The notes beneath the pieces are model-generated. The model saw nothing but the letters and a program-made list of their open reading frames with translations. It did not search any database and was not told the DNA's origin. From positions 248,001 through 312,000 of the forward strand of contig JACCLO010000002.1 in assembly GCA_029448655.1 (NCBI GenBank): 64,000 bases of DNA. The letters are read 5' to 3'. The stretch comes from Wolfiporia cocos. Lineage: Eukaryota; Basidiomycota; Agaricomycetes; Polyporales; Phaeolaceae. Both the position numbers and the translations under genes were made by a program. Numbering within the stretch: position 1 is the stretch's first letter; the number at the start of each line of letters is the position of its first letter. Below, piece by piece: positions 36,370 through 48,500 of the stretch.

Positions 36370-39300
36370 TCATCGGCTCGCAAGGTACGTGTTCGGCGGC
36401 TGCATCGACTCCCGATGGCGCTCCTTCTCCTTCTCCTTCTCCCTCCGCCCAAACCCGAGCATCGGCGCCGTGAAGCTCAGCTTGCGCGACGCGCGCTTCT
36501 TGACCGCCACGCCCGCGCCCGCCACGCCCGGCTGCGGGCTCTCCCCGATGCTCCCGCTCGCCGTGCTCGACGTCGAGTTCGACCCCGAGAAGCCGGCCGC
36601 GCCGTGCGCATAACTCGGCGGGAACGGCGCCGCTCGCTGCGGTATCGGCACCGAGTCCCTCCGCACGCCAAACTCGTTCGCGCCGCCGTCCCTCGCGCCG
36701 GGGACCCGCCCGCCAGCAGAGAGCGTCCGCTCCACCGCGCCCTTCCCGGGCGCTTCTGGCACCAGCGGCGAGCCCGGCAGCGGCGGCACGGGGGGCGCGC
36801 CGCGCGTCCACGCCGGGGCGACCGTCGCGCCCGCTGTCGACGGTCTCTTCGGCAGCTTCGGCAGCGCGCCCGCGACGTTCCCGCGCCCGCTGCGCGCCTT
36901 GGGCACGAGCTCGGGCGAGGACATCTTGTGCTCTGGGTACGGCTCGCGCGGGTGCACGGGCGACGACGGCGCGGTTGCGGTCTGCGGCGAGGGCGAAAAC
37001 GCGGCGGGGATGCCCGCCTCGGACAGACGCCGCGAGGAGGCGTGTGCGTGCCCGTCCGCGGGGTCGAGCCGCGGGCTCATCCACTTCATCCACATGCTCG
37101 GCTTCTTCTCCGGCGCGCGGTGCGGCGTGCGCGGCGACGCAGGCTCGGCCGGGTCGCGCGCGGTGCTGTGGTCCGTAGTCGACACGGACAGGGTCGACTG
37201 CGCGGTGGCGGGTCTCTTCGGCGCGCGCGAGCCCGACGCCGTCGGAGGCGAGGACGCCGCGGGTGCGGGTGCGGGCGACGGCACAGGCGGGGCGGTGGGG
37301 TCCACCCAGCTCCCGCGGTGGGGGCGCGGCACACGGAGGGACTGCGAGTGGCGGAGGGTATGGAAGAGGCCGCCGAGCGCACTGCCGGCAGAGGAGGACG
37401 GCGTGGGCGTCTGTGGTGGGAGGTGCGGCCCAGGTGTGGGCGAGGGTATCACGAGGCTCGGCGGCAGATGGGGCGATGCGGACCGCTTGCTGGCCGTCAT
37501 CTGCGTCTGTGAGCTGCTTGCTGTTGCCTCTGCGGGATGGTGCGCGTGGTTCTGCGAGAGCGGGAGCGGCTGCGATGCGGGCGTCGCCGGGGGCGGCGAG
37601 TCGCTTTTGTCTGATGAGTCTGGTTCCTCAGCTGCAAGCCCAGGCGGGAGTGCGGGCGCGTGAAGGTCGTGCTCGCTGCGCTGTGCACTGGGCAGGTCCT
37701 GCGCCTTCGCCGCGGGAGCTAATCCGACGTCCTTCGGCGACGGTACGGGCGACGGTTGGGACGGACGGAGGCCGAGTGCGGCCATGTCAAGGTCGACGGC
37801 CTGGTAGTAGAGTACGTACGCAGAGCCGTTGGAAGACTCGCCATAGTACCGAGGAATGTCAGATTCTTTGATTACCTCGACGGCGTCGTCGTCGAAGAGG
37901 AGCCACGTCCCGCGGGCTTTGATGATGGTGACATAGTGTCCGTGGTGCGGGCCGCTACAACAACGCAGCCATCAGTCAAGCGTTAACACGCGCGCGCGAA
38001 GAAACGCAGCGCGACGCACTTGCCGATGTGCACGACGATCGCAAAGAGCTCATAGAGCCTGTCCGGGTTCTCCGCATCGTCGACCGTGTTGAACAGGCGC
38101 AGCTCAAGCGGGAACGCGACGCGATACGCGAGCTTGATGTACTTGCCAACGTCCTCCTGATACTTAAACCTCTTCAAATGCAGCGCGAGCACATTCGGCA
38201 GCTTCTTGATCTTCATCCTGCCGCACCATGAGCCGCGCCGCGCCACAAAACAGAACACACGCACCGCTTCTCCGCCTCCTGCAGGTCGCAGCACGAGTCG
38301 CAGAAGAACTTGTTCTTCTGGCAGAGCATCTCGCTCGCGCTGAACTGCCGCAGGCACGCCGTCACGCTCGCGTTCTGCTCAATGTCGATGCTCAGGTCCA
38401 GGAACGACTCGTCCCGCGCCGACACGGTCTCGCATGTCAGGCAACGCGTCTCGCTCGTCAGCACGCCCTCGAACAGCCGGTGCACGATTGTCTCCGGCTG
38501 GGAGTGCGCCGCGCCCCCGGACGCGGACGCGGCGGACGTCGACCCGGGCGCATACGCGGTCGTGGACAGCGTCCCAATGGACGCGGACACTGCGTGCGGT
38601 GAGGCGGTCAGACGGCACGGACGACGCGGCGAGCCACTCACGGTCCTCCCCCGACACGTTCGCGTGGCCGTTCGCGTGGCCGTTCGCGTGGCCGTTCGCG
38701 GCCCCGTTCGCGTGGCCGTTTCCGTTCGCGCCCGCGCGCGCGTTCCGCCGGTCGTCCTCCATCTCCTCGACGATCTTGTTGAGCAAAAAGTTGAGGAACT
38801 CGTGCGCGTCCTGGTGCATCGACCCGCGGAAGAGCTCGTTCAGCTCGCGCAGCTTCTCGATGAACGCGCGCGGCGCGACCGTCCCGCGCTCGCCCGGGTG
38901 GCGCGCGATGTACAGGTAGAGCGAGCGTAGCGCGGACAGCAGCGTCGGCGGCTGCGCCGGGATCGCCGCCAGGCGCGGCGACGGCGACGGCGCGGACGAG
39001 AGCGTGTGCGCGGGGGACGGCGTCGACGACTCGGAGAGTGAGACCGAGTGCTTGCGCTCCGGCTTGCGGCGCGCGGGCGCGGGAGAGGTCGAGAGCGGGA
39101 TGATCGGTGCGGGCAGCGACGTTGGCGGGGGTGCGGGCGCGGGGTCAGGCGCGGACGGGTCGGGGTATTGCACGAGGAGCTCGCGAAAAGGCCCGCAGAA
39201 GTAGAGCGCTTGCAGGACGGAGTTGGCATAGCTGTAGGGGAGCAAGGTGAGTGACAGATTCAAAGAGATATCAATGAGCCCTGCCCGCCCGCCCGTAATA

Positions 39301-40484
39301 ATGGGAAGGAACGTGCAGCCCTCACAAACGCTATGCCCGTACGAGTACTACTGTGATCATGGTATGCTCCAAGGCTTGGCACAATGGCTATTGGACAAGA
39401 GATGCGAATACCCGTTTCGTTTCGCCAGCCCCAATTGCAGATGCGCAACGCGATACCCACGGACTTGAGTAATCGTTCCATGAGCGGCTGGATGAGCGGG
39501 AAATGCAAGAACAACGATCACGAGTGAAATACCGCGTCTGGAGCCCTGACAGCATTCAGAAGCCATGCCCAGGTATGTGAATCATCAGCTACAATGGCTG
39601 ATGCGATGCCGGGATACAGACATAAATCCATGGATAGGCTGGGAGCGCTCTATCCAAATGGAAATGCGTTATGAAAGCATCCCTAGCGTGGAACACGTTG
39701 CTGTCTGCGGTAATGACTGTACGAGACCTCATCCCGGGCAAAGGGCACTGTTCGCAGCCCGGACACTCCCCAGCAACAAGGAAGTGCACGAAGTGCTCTG
39801 GGCAGCTCCAAAAACCAAGGCAATGACCAGACAATGTCAGCTGGTATCCAAGACTGGATTCCAAGATGTCCGGACACTGCTCTGGTTCCTAGATAGGCCA
39901 AGAACACTGCGTGCAACCGATAGTGGGCTGAGAGAATACTCCACATCCGGGGAGGCCGACCCCCTTGGTCCTCGGTAGGGCGTGGCAGATGAGATGCTCG
40001 CTGGGACATCGTTGGACCAAGTGAGCACATGAACAATGGACGAAGGCTATGGAATTCACGAGCCATTATCCACAACGTTCGTCCACTAGGTGCATGCTCG
40101 CAGTGTCTGAGCAATGGTGGCCGAGGAAGGCAGCATGTCCGTAGCACCTCTATACTCAGACAGTGTGACCGGATACCGGCTCGGACAACGCGTAACCAAG
40201 TGAGACGCGGTGGCATGATCGATAGCAAGAGCGGGGTGAAGGCGGGACGGGGCGCAGCCGGGATGGCATCATGAGGGACTCACCAGGTGTTGCCGAACTA
40301 CATCAGGATCAGGATGATTTCAGTAATAGGTGCCCGTTCAGTGCGGATGGATCAGACGCACGTTCTCGAGACCAAACTGCTTTGCGTCTGCAGGGCAGAC
40401 GACGGGAGCGAGCACGGAGGGAGCAGCAGGGCTCGGGGCGGAGGGCTGGCCTTGACCGAAGGAGATCCATTTCCCAATGGCCAT
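36370..40484 (-). CDS. creB: USP12/46-type ubiquitin-specific protease (CreB orthologue)
   Basis: On the - strand the exons are 40484-40362, 40297-40284 (14 bases), 39231-38642, 38589-38265, 38217-38020 and 37954-36370. Phases agree, giving 944 residues. It is a deubiquitinase; CreB acts in carbon catabolite regulation in Aspergillus (family knowledge). Cys box: [20 protein letters not shown], split over three exons. Then [36 protein letters not shown] with zinc-type CETV...[17 protein letters not shown], and the His box GPHHGHYV with [15 protein letters not shown]. The catalytic Cys codon is divided (TG|C) by a 1,052-base intron. A run of NGHA units (near 38650-38730) and a long Pro/Ser-rich, probably disordered tail with a basic end make it longer than metazoan USP46. 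Confidence 0.92.
39232..40283 (-). other. Unusually long intron of creB (1,052 bases)
   Basis: It starts GTGAGT at 40283 and ends CTACAG at 39232. The gene's other introns are 47-65 bases, so most of this one is probably inserted sequence. No open reading frame of known type, terminal repeat or target duplication was recognised inside. Confidence 0.8.
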
Positions 40485-42035
40485 GTTACTGGCGCAAGGG
40501 GGCAGCCAGGGAGGAGGACTGTGGACAGTGGAGGGTCGGACGAAGGAGCGGACGAGAGGTTGCCCTTCCCCGCGCCGCCACCCGGCAAGGCACGCACTTC
40601 TCGATTAGGAAACCTGCGTCGACCACTCCAGTGACCTCTCTCGCCCATCATCCCGGCAGCGCTGGCCACGCAGCCCTCACCGAGGACATACCCGCCACTG
40701 CAGCCAAGCGTTCACCGCCGCGCCAAGCACAGCGAATGAATAAGATCTGGAGAAGCGGCCCTACTTGCGGACGACCGCGTGCCTGGTTCCTCCTCCCCGC
40801 ACAATCCTCCCGAACGCCCGCCGCGCCCATCCCATGAGCCCCACGCCGAGTCCAAGCTGCTCTGCGGCGTCTGCATCGGGCCCATCATCGGGCGCGTCCG
40901 GAGGGCTATTTGGAATCCGCGTCGCAGCATTGCCGGTCTACGCGTCGCCCTCTGCCATCTGCACGTAACGGACTGCTGACCACGGCACAGCCAAACGCTC
41001 TTGTGACCTCCCCAAGGGGAGCCGCGTCACCGTGCCCAATCCTCGCACCATGCTCTCTTCATTTTGGCGCACCCTTTGCGTCAGCAGATCCAGCCCGTGC
41101 TCAATCCCAAGGTTATGTCGTTCCACATCGCCTCGTCATCACGCTATGATACCACCAGATTGGCATGAAACAATGTGCGCGCTTATCTTGCCTCATCGAC
41201 GCCACGACCAATAGCGATAAAACCATCCAACATTCTCATATGGCTATTCGACAGTTAGTATCTGACATCGGTACCTTTTAGGCGGTCTAAAATGCCAGCA
41301 TCACTCGAGGTGCACAATCACGTTCCGCAATTGATGTGTTTACGATGTCCTCTCTACGCTGCTGTCTTCCCGCGTCTGGTGCGTATACCCACTATCGCTG
41401 CGCATATATCCACTGCCGTTACGCATATACCTGCGCATATACTCTTTCGTCGCGGAAATAGGCCTGGTACCTACAGACTCGGGTGAATTTCTGGAAAGAC
41501 TCCCGCCCCGCATCCCTTTAGTTCTCTAATTTAAGACCACGATCTTGCTATAAGGTACGCGGCCGTCTAGCAATCAACACCGACGCGGCACGTCCCTCGC
41601 TTGCATCCGCACTATTTCCGTGGTATTTGCAGTTTCAACGCCTGAAATAACGCCTGACCAAACGTACTATCGGCCGAAGCAATCCTGAAAATAGTCCAGC
41701 CCTGGGCGCTCTCCTACTTTTTCTGCGGTGGTGTACTATGGCGGCAATACGGCCCCCGTCCGTTCCATCCACTCCATCATCGGGACCAACCAAGCGATCA
41801 GAATCGACATAGCAAGAACTCGGCCGATTGCAAAAGGTGGTTTGTGGCATTCTCTGCTCGCTATCCTGCATCTCACGTGAGGGTGCTACCAAGTGCCAAG
41901 CATGTATCGGAGTGCTCGAAAAAAGAGTTTCTGTAACGGGGAAGATGCATCTCGATTGAGATGTGTTTCTGAGCGCATATACTTCCTAGATCACATTCCT
42001 TGCAAACTGAATCCCTCTTGTCACCGTCAGGCGCC
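40485..42035. other. Intergenic region upstream of creB
   Basis: No gene is supported. An imperfect tandem repeat of about 20 bases with core CGCATATACC lies near 41382-41445. The creB promoter should be in the right neighbourhood of 40485. Confidence 0.5.
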
Positions 42036-43374
42036 CTACTCGCCCTTCCACTGACTCAACTCGATGCACTGATCCACCATCATCGAAGCGATTTGCGCCG
42101 AGTACCGCTCTCCCACAACATCCGCCTCGCGCACCGCCTTGCTCAGCAATTTCACGTCCTTCTCTGACAACTGGATCTCTGCCGCCTTCGCGTTCTCCTC
42201 GAGCCGCGCAACAGAGCGCGTGCCAGGAATCGGCACAAAGTCTGGGTGTACCGCGAGGATCCACGCGAGCGCAGCCTGACCGGGAGTGGCATCGTACTTC
42301 TGCGCGACATCGGCAAAGGTCCGCGCGAGCGCGACGTTCTTGGGGAGGTTCTCGTCGGAGAAGCGCGGCATCAGAAGGCGCACGTCATCCGCGTCGAAAT
42401 CCTTGCGCGATTTGTACCTGCCGCCCATGTCAGTGCTTCCGGACATGCATCACCCATGAGCATAGTCGCGTACCGTCCAGTAATCAAGCCTATGTGGCGC
42501 GAGTGTTCAGTTTCTGCTATAGCGAATCTCGTGAAGGCACACGCACCTCTGCCGAGAGGGGAATATGCAACGATGGCTACACCGAGCTCGCGGGCAGCCG
42601 CGACGAATCCGGACGTCTCGATCTCCAGCGTGAACGGGCTGTACTCCATCTGGCACGCGACAACCTTCTCGCCGACACCGGGCACTGCCTTCGCACGGCG
42701 CAGGACCTCAATGCTGCATTCGCTGAGCCCAAGGTACCTGATCTTCCCGCTCTCCACGTACGGCCTCAGCGTCTCCAGGACCACTACCGGGAAACCGACA
42801 CCGCTCAGCCTCTCCATCGTACACAATGCAGCGTGCGATCATACCTTCTATAGGCACGTTGGGGTCTACGCGGTGCTGGTAGTAGAGGTCGATGTAGTCT
42901 GTCTGGAGTGCCTTAAACGACCTTTCGAGCTGAGCCCTGATGTAGGACGGCGTGCTCTTCGGCGTCCACACGATGGTCGGGCCTGACATATCCATAGAGC
43001 CGAACTTGGTCGCGAGGAATATCTCCTCACGCCTTCCAGTCTCAGTGAACCACTTTCCAATCATCTCCTCGCCTGCGCTCACCATCAGGCTCGAGCACGA
43101 CATGCAGGGACCGGCAGAGGCTCACTAGTTCCGTATACATCAGCGGTGTCCCAGAAGGTGACGCCGCGGTCTGCGGCGTATGTCAGCGTCTTGTACGCCT
43201 CGACTTCGTCCGTCTTGCCGTACCATGCTCCCATCCCTGTTTACATCTGCGATGAGCACTGCAACTATGCGAAAGATATTATACAAGCATACCCATTGCC
43301 CCGAAACCGAGAGCGCTAACGTAGGGACCATTGGCGCCTATCTGGCGAGTAGGATAGTTCGATGGAGGAGCCAT
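42036..43374 (-). CDS. Aldo-keto reductase 2
   Basis: On the - strand the exons are 43374-43293, 43236-43126, 43072-42845, 42783-42547, 42489-42474 (16 bases) and 42417-42036. Phases agree, giving 351 residues. The fold and catalytic residues match reductase 1: FWDTADVYG, ATKFG, YYQHRVD, then YSPLGRG and PIPGTRSVARLEENAKA. Exons 1, 3, 4 and the microexon have identical lengths in both genes, so they are paralogues by duplication. Differences cluster in exon 2 (GAWYGKTDEVEAY here, GSFFSYGKTDGDEA in copy 1) beside the active site, so substrate use may have drifted. Substrate unknown; likely cytosolic. Confidence 0.92.
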
Positions 43375-44598
43375 TGTGTGGGACTTCTTGTCGAAAATAT
43401 GTAATGCTCTACTGAAGACCCTTTGAAGACCTGCCTTTATATGACTGCATCATATATGCATTTTTATTGGTCTCTTGGAACAGTCAGCTGTAGGGATTGG
43501 GAGTTCACACGACAGGGACGTCACCATCAGGTCATCGCCGCCCGAATTCGAGGTGGCCATGACTATGACATATAATTCGCTAGGCCACCTCAGTCCTAGG
43601 AGGAGAACAAGCCCTGATGCACTGATGAACGTTATGCAAAGTCCAATCGAGGGTTCTCGAAGCGTGCTGCGCCAGGGTTCAAGTGGGTGGTAGTCCGCCC
43701 GTAACATATTACATGCGAAGAAATGGACCGTTGCAGGAGCGCCCATCGATATGTAACGATTACCGCGTATATCTCAGAGCCTTGGCGAGTTCTCTGTAGG
43801 CGATTGAGTAGCCGAGAGATCGAGTCTCTACAATACCCGGCCATGGTACGTCGCAGGGAACGCATTGCAACGATATCTTCATAATCGTCTACCACGCTAT
43901 CGTCCTCAGATGGGCTTGCACAGATCTAACTATTTACCTGCACCGCTGCGCAAGAAACTACTCAACACTTGCTTAGCGCAATCTACGTCGTGTAAGATCG
44001 CGCAAGGTGATGAGGCTTGGTGTACAGCAAAACTAATGCCCAGATGGCAAATGCCGGCGGGGGTGTGATCTCAGAATACCTGAAGGCTCCTCTCCGTGTT
44101 CGCGGAGTGTGAGATGCACTGATTAGCGTCTTGAACCTACAGCGCTCTCTCAGCGCATCCCCTACTTCTCATTCGCTTTCGACAAGGGCTAGCGCGAGTC
44201 TGACAGATGCCATTTGATTTGAGGTCCTTGCGTAACCCCCATCTGTGTGCATATCAATCAGGTGTATCGTATCTTGACGTAGTGGGGCTTTTATCTCCTG
44301 CCTCATTATCAGACCAGCTGTTGTTGAAATTCAGGTCGTGCCGGACTACGGCCACGGCCAATGACAAGCACCCTTTGTTAACCATCAAGCACGCAGAACA
44401 TTCAAAGGGGCGAAGCTGATATTCAATCTCTCGGTGCGCGTTACTCTGCTGAAACTCAGGTCAGGTCAAACAACGGCCACGCCTTATTGACCATCAGTGA
44501 CCTCATTCGACAGCGTGGTGGATTTGCAGAATCAAACGCGTAGCGGCACGTTCATCCATGTGCATGTCTTTCAACTTTTGATCCGACAGCTCAGTATC
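43375..44598. other. Intergenic region; right part is a segmental duplication block
   Basis: No gene is supported. 44360-44598 is the reverse complement of about 19965-20180, the sequence upstream of MCCA. It ends at GTATC (44594-44598), the target duplication of the LTR element that follows. Confidence 0.7.
44360..44598 (-). repeat. Segmental duplication block (inverse of 19965-20180)
   Basis: Matches the sequence upstream of MCCA in reverse, for example GTAGCGGCACGTTCATCC and TCAGGTCAGGTCAAACAACG. It ends at the insertion site of the LARD-like element. Confidence 0.85.
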
Positions 44599-45510
44599 TG
44601 ACACAAGCAACAAACTAGCACTCAACCGGGGGAAGTCAAAGGCGCCTTCCAGGTCCCGGGACCACTAGCCGTCAAAGGCCAAGACAAGTCTGAGGTTTAC
44701 GCTCAGGACTGTCTGGCATATATACTCCTAATGTATTTGTACATGTTTGTGTACGGTGGCTCAGAGGCCTCTACGTACTGGTATCTAACTGGCTATGAGC
44801 TACGTGCCGGTAATGGCATCGGAGCGCTGGATGTCCATGGCGACGTAGCGTATAAGGGGCGGATCTAATGAGTAGCCAATCTGTCGGGTTCGATCGGTGG
44901 TTCTCGTCGATCGTGGATGCGCCGGTAATGGCGGGGTTCTAAGTCCGTGATCGGGCGTGGTCTGCCGCGATCGGGGTGTAGCGCTCTGTGACTGGTAGGG
45001 TTCTCAGTCGTGCAGAGCCTGGGGTTATTATCCCTGCCTGCTGTACTCGTAGGTCAGGGTGCGTACGGGGTATAGTATAATGTCTATGCCAGTAATGGCG
45101 AGTGTCCGTGCGGTAGGGACGCGAGGCGTTAGGTTTAGTTTTCGGGGTCACGTGCGAGTGTAGATCGTGCTCCTAGTCGGCGTGTAGCGTAGTGTGTGGT
45201 GGTTTAGCCTGATCTGTACAAGGCGTGCCATCGTGCTATCCTAGCCTATTGGACTTCTAGGGGTCGGCTCGTGACTCCGGAGTTTAGGGACTAGGCAGCG
45301 TATGGTCCTTGCTGCCGGGACTTGGACTGAGTTTAGGGTTAGACTGCTGGTGGCCTGCTAGTGCCCGTAGTGGCCTGTATAACGGAGGGCTTCTACTAGC
45401 GTTGCCGTGGGATTCCAGCTGGGCTCGGATAGAGTGCTGTAGCATGCTTATGGCGTGAATGGGGTGTCAACCTAGGGTGTATTACTAGGCTTTGAAATTG
45501 GCTTGTGACA
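44599..45510 (-). repeat. Left LTR (3' LTR in element orientation)
   Basis: TGACACAAGC...GCTTGTGACA on the + strand. A stem-loop at 44687-44710 (AGTCTGAG against CTCAGGACT, one bulge) lies next to CATATATACTCC, the TATA-like tract. Confidence 0.93.
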
Positions 45511-48500
45511 GTACCCCCTCTTTTAGCAACTCGTCCCCGAGTTTCCTTGCAAGTTCCTTGGACATGGTTCGACTGTGCTTGTCTGCACCGGGCGTGGTGT
45601 ACTATTGGTCTGACTTCGACGTTCTAGTGCCCGCGTGCGTTTAGTCTACTTGTTGGCGTGACCAGTGGTGTCTGAAGTGCTAGTGTATAGCTTTTCTACT
45701 TCAGTGGTCCTATGCCTACATATCCTGCTGGCGCTGTCTGACCAGTATGTTCGACTCCGAGCTCTGTCTACCGTTGGATCACCTTGGACGCGCGGGTCCT
45801 TGGGTCCTGTAGATGTCCTTGCTCTTTGTCTTACGTGTTCCCTGGTTTCGACAGTGGGTTGTAGTGTAGTGCGTGTATGGTATGTCCGCGTGTCTTTTCT
45901 ACACAACCCGCTTGCAAGTATCCTTCCCTGGAGCTTTGGCTGGCTCCGTGTGTCCGTGTGTCCTGTTCGTCCGACCTGTTACCTGTTGTCTCCGCGGTTC
46001 GTGGTAGGAATGTCTCTTCTACCGTAGATATAAAACGAATGTAAGTACTAAGTCCTGGTTCCTATCCGTGTGTATCCTATCTGTATAGTAGGGGGGACGT
46101 GGTTCCTTTGCTTTAGGTATATGTGGTTCGTTACTGTGTATGCGTCTTTTTATTTTATGTATATGTTTTTGTTTCCTTTGTTCGCCTTCGATCGTCGGCG
46201 TGTTTTTGTATCGTAATGGTCGTACGTATCGTAATATTCGTTGGAAGTGGGGTGTCTGGTTTGTTTTCCCCGGGTTCGTATAGTAAAAGTGTGCCTTTTG
46301 CTTATTGCACCGTTGTCTACTGCCTAAGTACGTGTGCGCGTGATGGCTTGGTTTGCCAAATGCCGCATAGTGGTAGCCCTCGCCGTGTCTCTGGTGAGGC
46401 AAGGTTTCGTCGTTGGTGTCCAGAAGGGGTGATTTTTCGTTAGATTGACCCGAAATAATCGATTTCCCCCCCCTAGATTCAAGCTGTCCTCGGCTTGTCG
46501 TTTTCCTTTTACTTCTACTCTTTTCCCTTTACTTTCTTTCCCTTCGTGCTTGGTCTGGAGGCGCTTCAGCGGCCTTGGTTCCCGAGGTCATGGTACTGGG
46601 AGTCGTTTGTGACTCGTGTTCCCAAAGGTTACGGTACTGAAGGGAGGCGTGGCGCGGACGCGAGCTCTGGTCCGAGTTCTAGGTACTTTGATCCTTCCGT
46701 GTTCGTTCAAGGTGCGTATGTTTCCCCGCATCCTTGGTGGTCCTTTATTCTATTTTATAAATATAAACGAGTGGTTAGCGATTTAAGGGGCGCCATCCCC
46801 TTGTGATCTTGTCCGTGCTTGGGTATAGTTTTATTCGTATCTCTAGTAGGGTTTCCCCGGTGTCTCTAGAGATTGAGTCGTTGCAGCGGGCCCGTAGGTT
46901 CCCGTGCTTAAACGTATACTTCCGAGGAATGTCTCGTCTCGGTTGTATGGGTCGTAAGTACGCTTCTATGCCCTGTATTGGGTTCATAGGCGTTTGTACT
47001 GATGTTACATCCGAGGTATTATTCGTCTCGGTATTAGGACTGTATTGTCCGTTAATTAGAGGATATACTTATGTCCGCAGAGGTCCTTGGGTTTCGTTCT
47101 GGCCCGCTGGTCCTCTGCGAGCACAAGGATAATGGTACAGGGGTTTGATTTGCCCCGGGGTATAAGTCCATTGTGCGCTCTTTGTGGAGTCCGCACATCT
47201 ACCTATTGTACAATTATATTTACACCAAGAGGCGGTGTATTGCCGGTTCCCTCTGGTTCCCTTTTCGAGTTCCTCATAATGCTTTTATTAAAGGAAAGTA
47301 CTTAGCTGTGCCCGGTCTGGTTTACCGGGAGGTCACGGCGTTGGTTCTTTTCTAGCCGTCTGAGTCTACTGGGGGTTGGTATGTGGGCTGTCCAGCTGCC
47401 CGATCCGTTTTACGGCCGGAATCGCCGAATGAGTGTGTAGGGCTTTAGCGGCCCAAAAGGTTCGAAAGGGGCGCTGTTTGGCCCGCGTACGAGGTCAATT
47501 CGGGTTGAGGGACGATGGTGCAGTCCCGTGGTCACGTAACCGGACATGAGAGGCGGTCCCTGTTCCCACTGCCATATTCTGGCTTAGGTACTGGGGAGTG
47601 GCGTCATGCCGGGATAGGTCGGCTTCCATGGTCTTTACTGGTGGCGGCTACATGTTCAGCCGTTGACCCAGGCGGGGTATGCCTGATCTCCTGCTCGGTT
47701 CGTTTCTTCCTATGTACGTTAGTGAATTATAATTAAAAGTGCGCGATCTAGCGCGTGTGGGTATAGTGGCTGGGCGTCTGATTCGCGTGCGGCCCATAGT
47801 TCCGGGTTAGGGTCCGGCACGTGACGCTCTGCCTGCCTTGTTCCTGTAGAAGGCGGGGTATAGGTGTATTGTTGTTACAGCCGTCTGCTGGGGTGGTGTG
47901 TCGGCAGCGGCGACTTGCTTAACTTGATGATTCTAGTCGGTGTAGGTGTTTCGAGGTCGAGCGGAGGGGTTTGCTTCCTCGGCTGGTAGTTCCGGTTTCT
48001 CAGCGCTCCTGGTGGGGTAGCGCGAGGACTAGGGAACCCCTGCTTTGGTTGCGGTCCCCTCAGGCTGATCGGTTACGACGGGAGTACGCGTCGCATTGGG
48101 TTACCAGGACCCCCTCTTTAGGGTTGGTCCTTCTACTTTTCCTGTTCCTGTTTTCTCTAGAATGTAAGCAAGTATTTATATCTACATCCCCGCGATCTAC
48201 TTGGTTCAGATCGGGGGCGGGGTTGGTTCGTTGACCGGAATGGTGCATCGGTCGTGTATTCGTTACCCGCGGTATTTCTCGTCGCGGTGGTGGACTGCTG
48301 GTGGTTCTCTTTGGCTGTCCCGGAATGGGGTCGTCATGGATGTAGTGACGATCGAATTGGTCCATCTTGCGCTGAGCTGGTGAAGTGCGCCGGGGCTCTT
48401 GCATTAGCGGGGATCGGTACTGCTTGGCAAGCCAAGTCGTCGGGCTTCGGAGTACTAATCAAGTTCCTATTTCTGAACTAGGGCTTACGACTCCCTGTAT

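Noticed and set aside
36415..37663. 365- and 254-codon + strand frames antisense to the CreB tail
   Set aside because: GC-rich sequence opens antisense frames. They are Arg/Ala/Gly-rich shadows of a gene with clear motifs and matching exon phases on the - strand.
48320..48345. A - strand Y-I-H-D-D string inside the LARD-like interior as a reverse transcriptase box
   Set aside because: No flanking RT motifs occur in any frame and the surrounding frame is Pro/Thr/Arg-rich low complexity.
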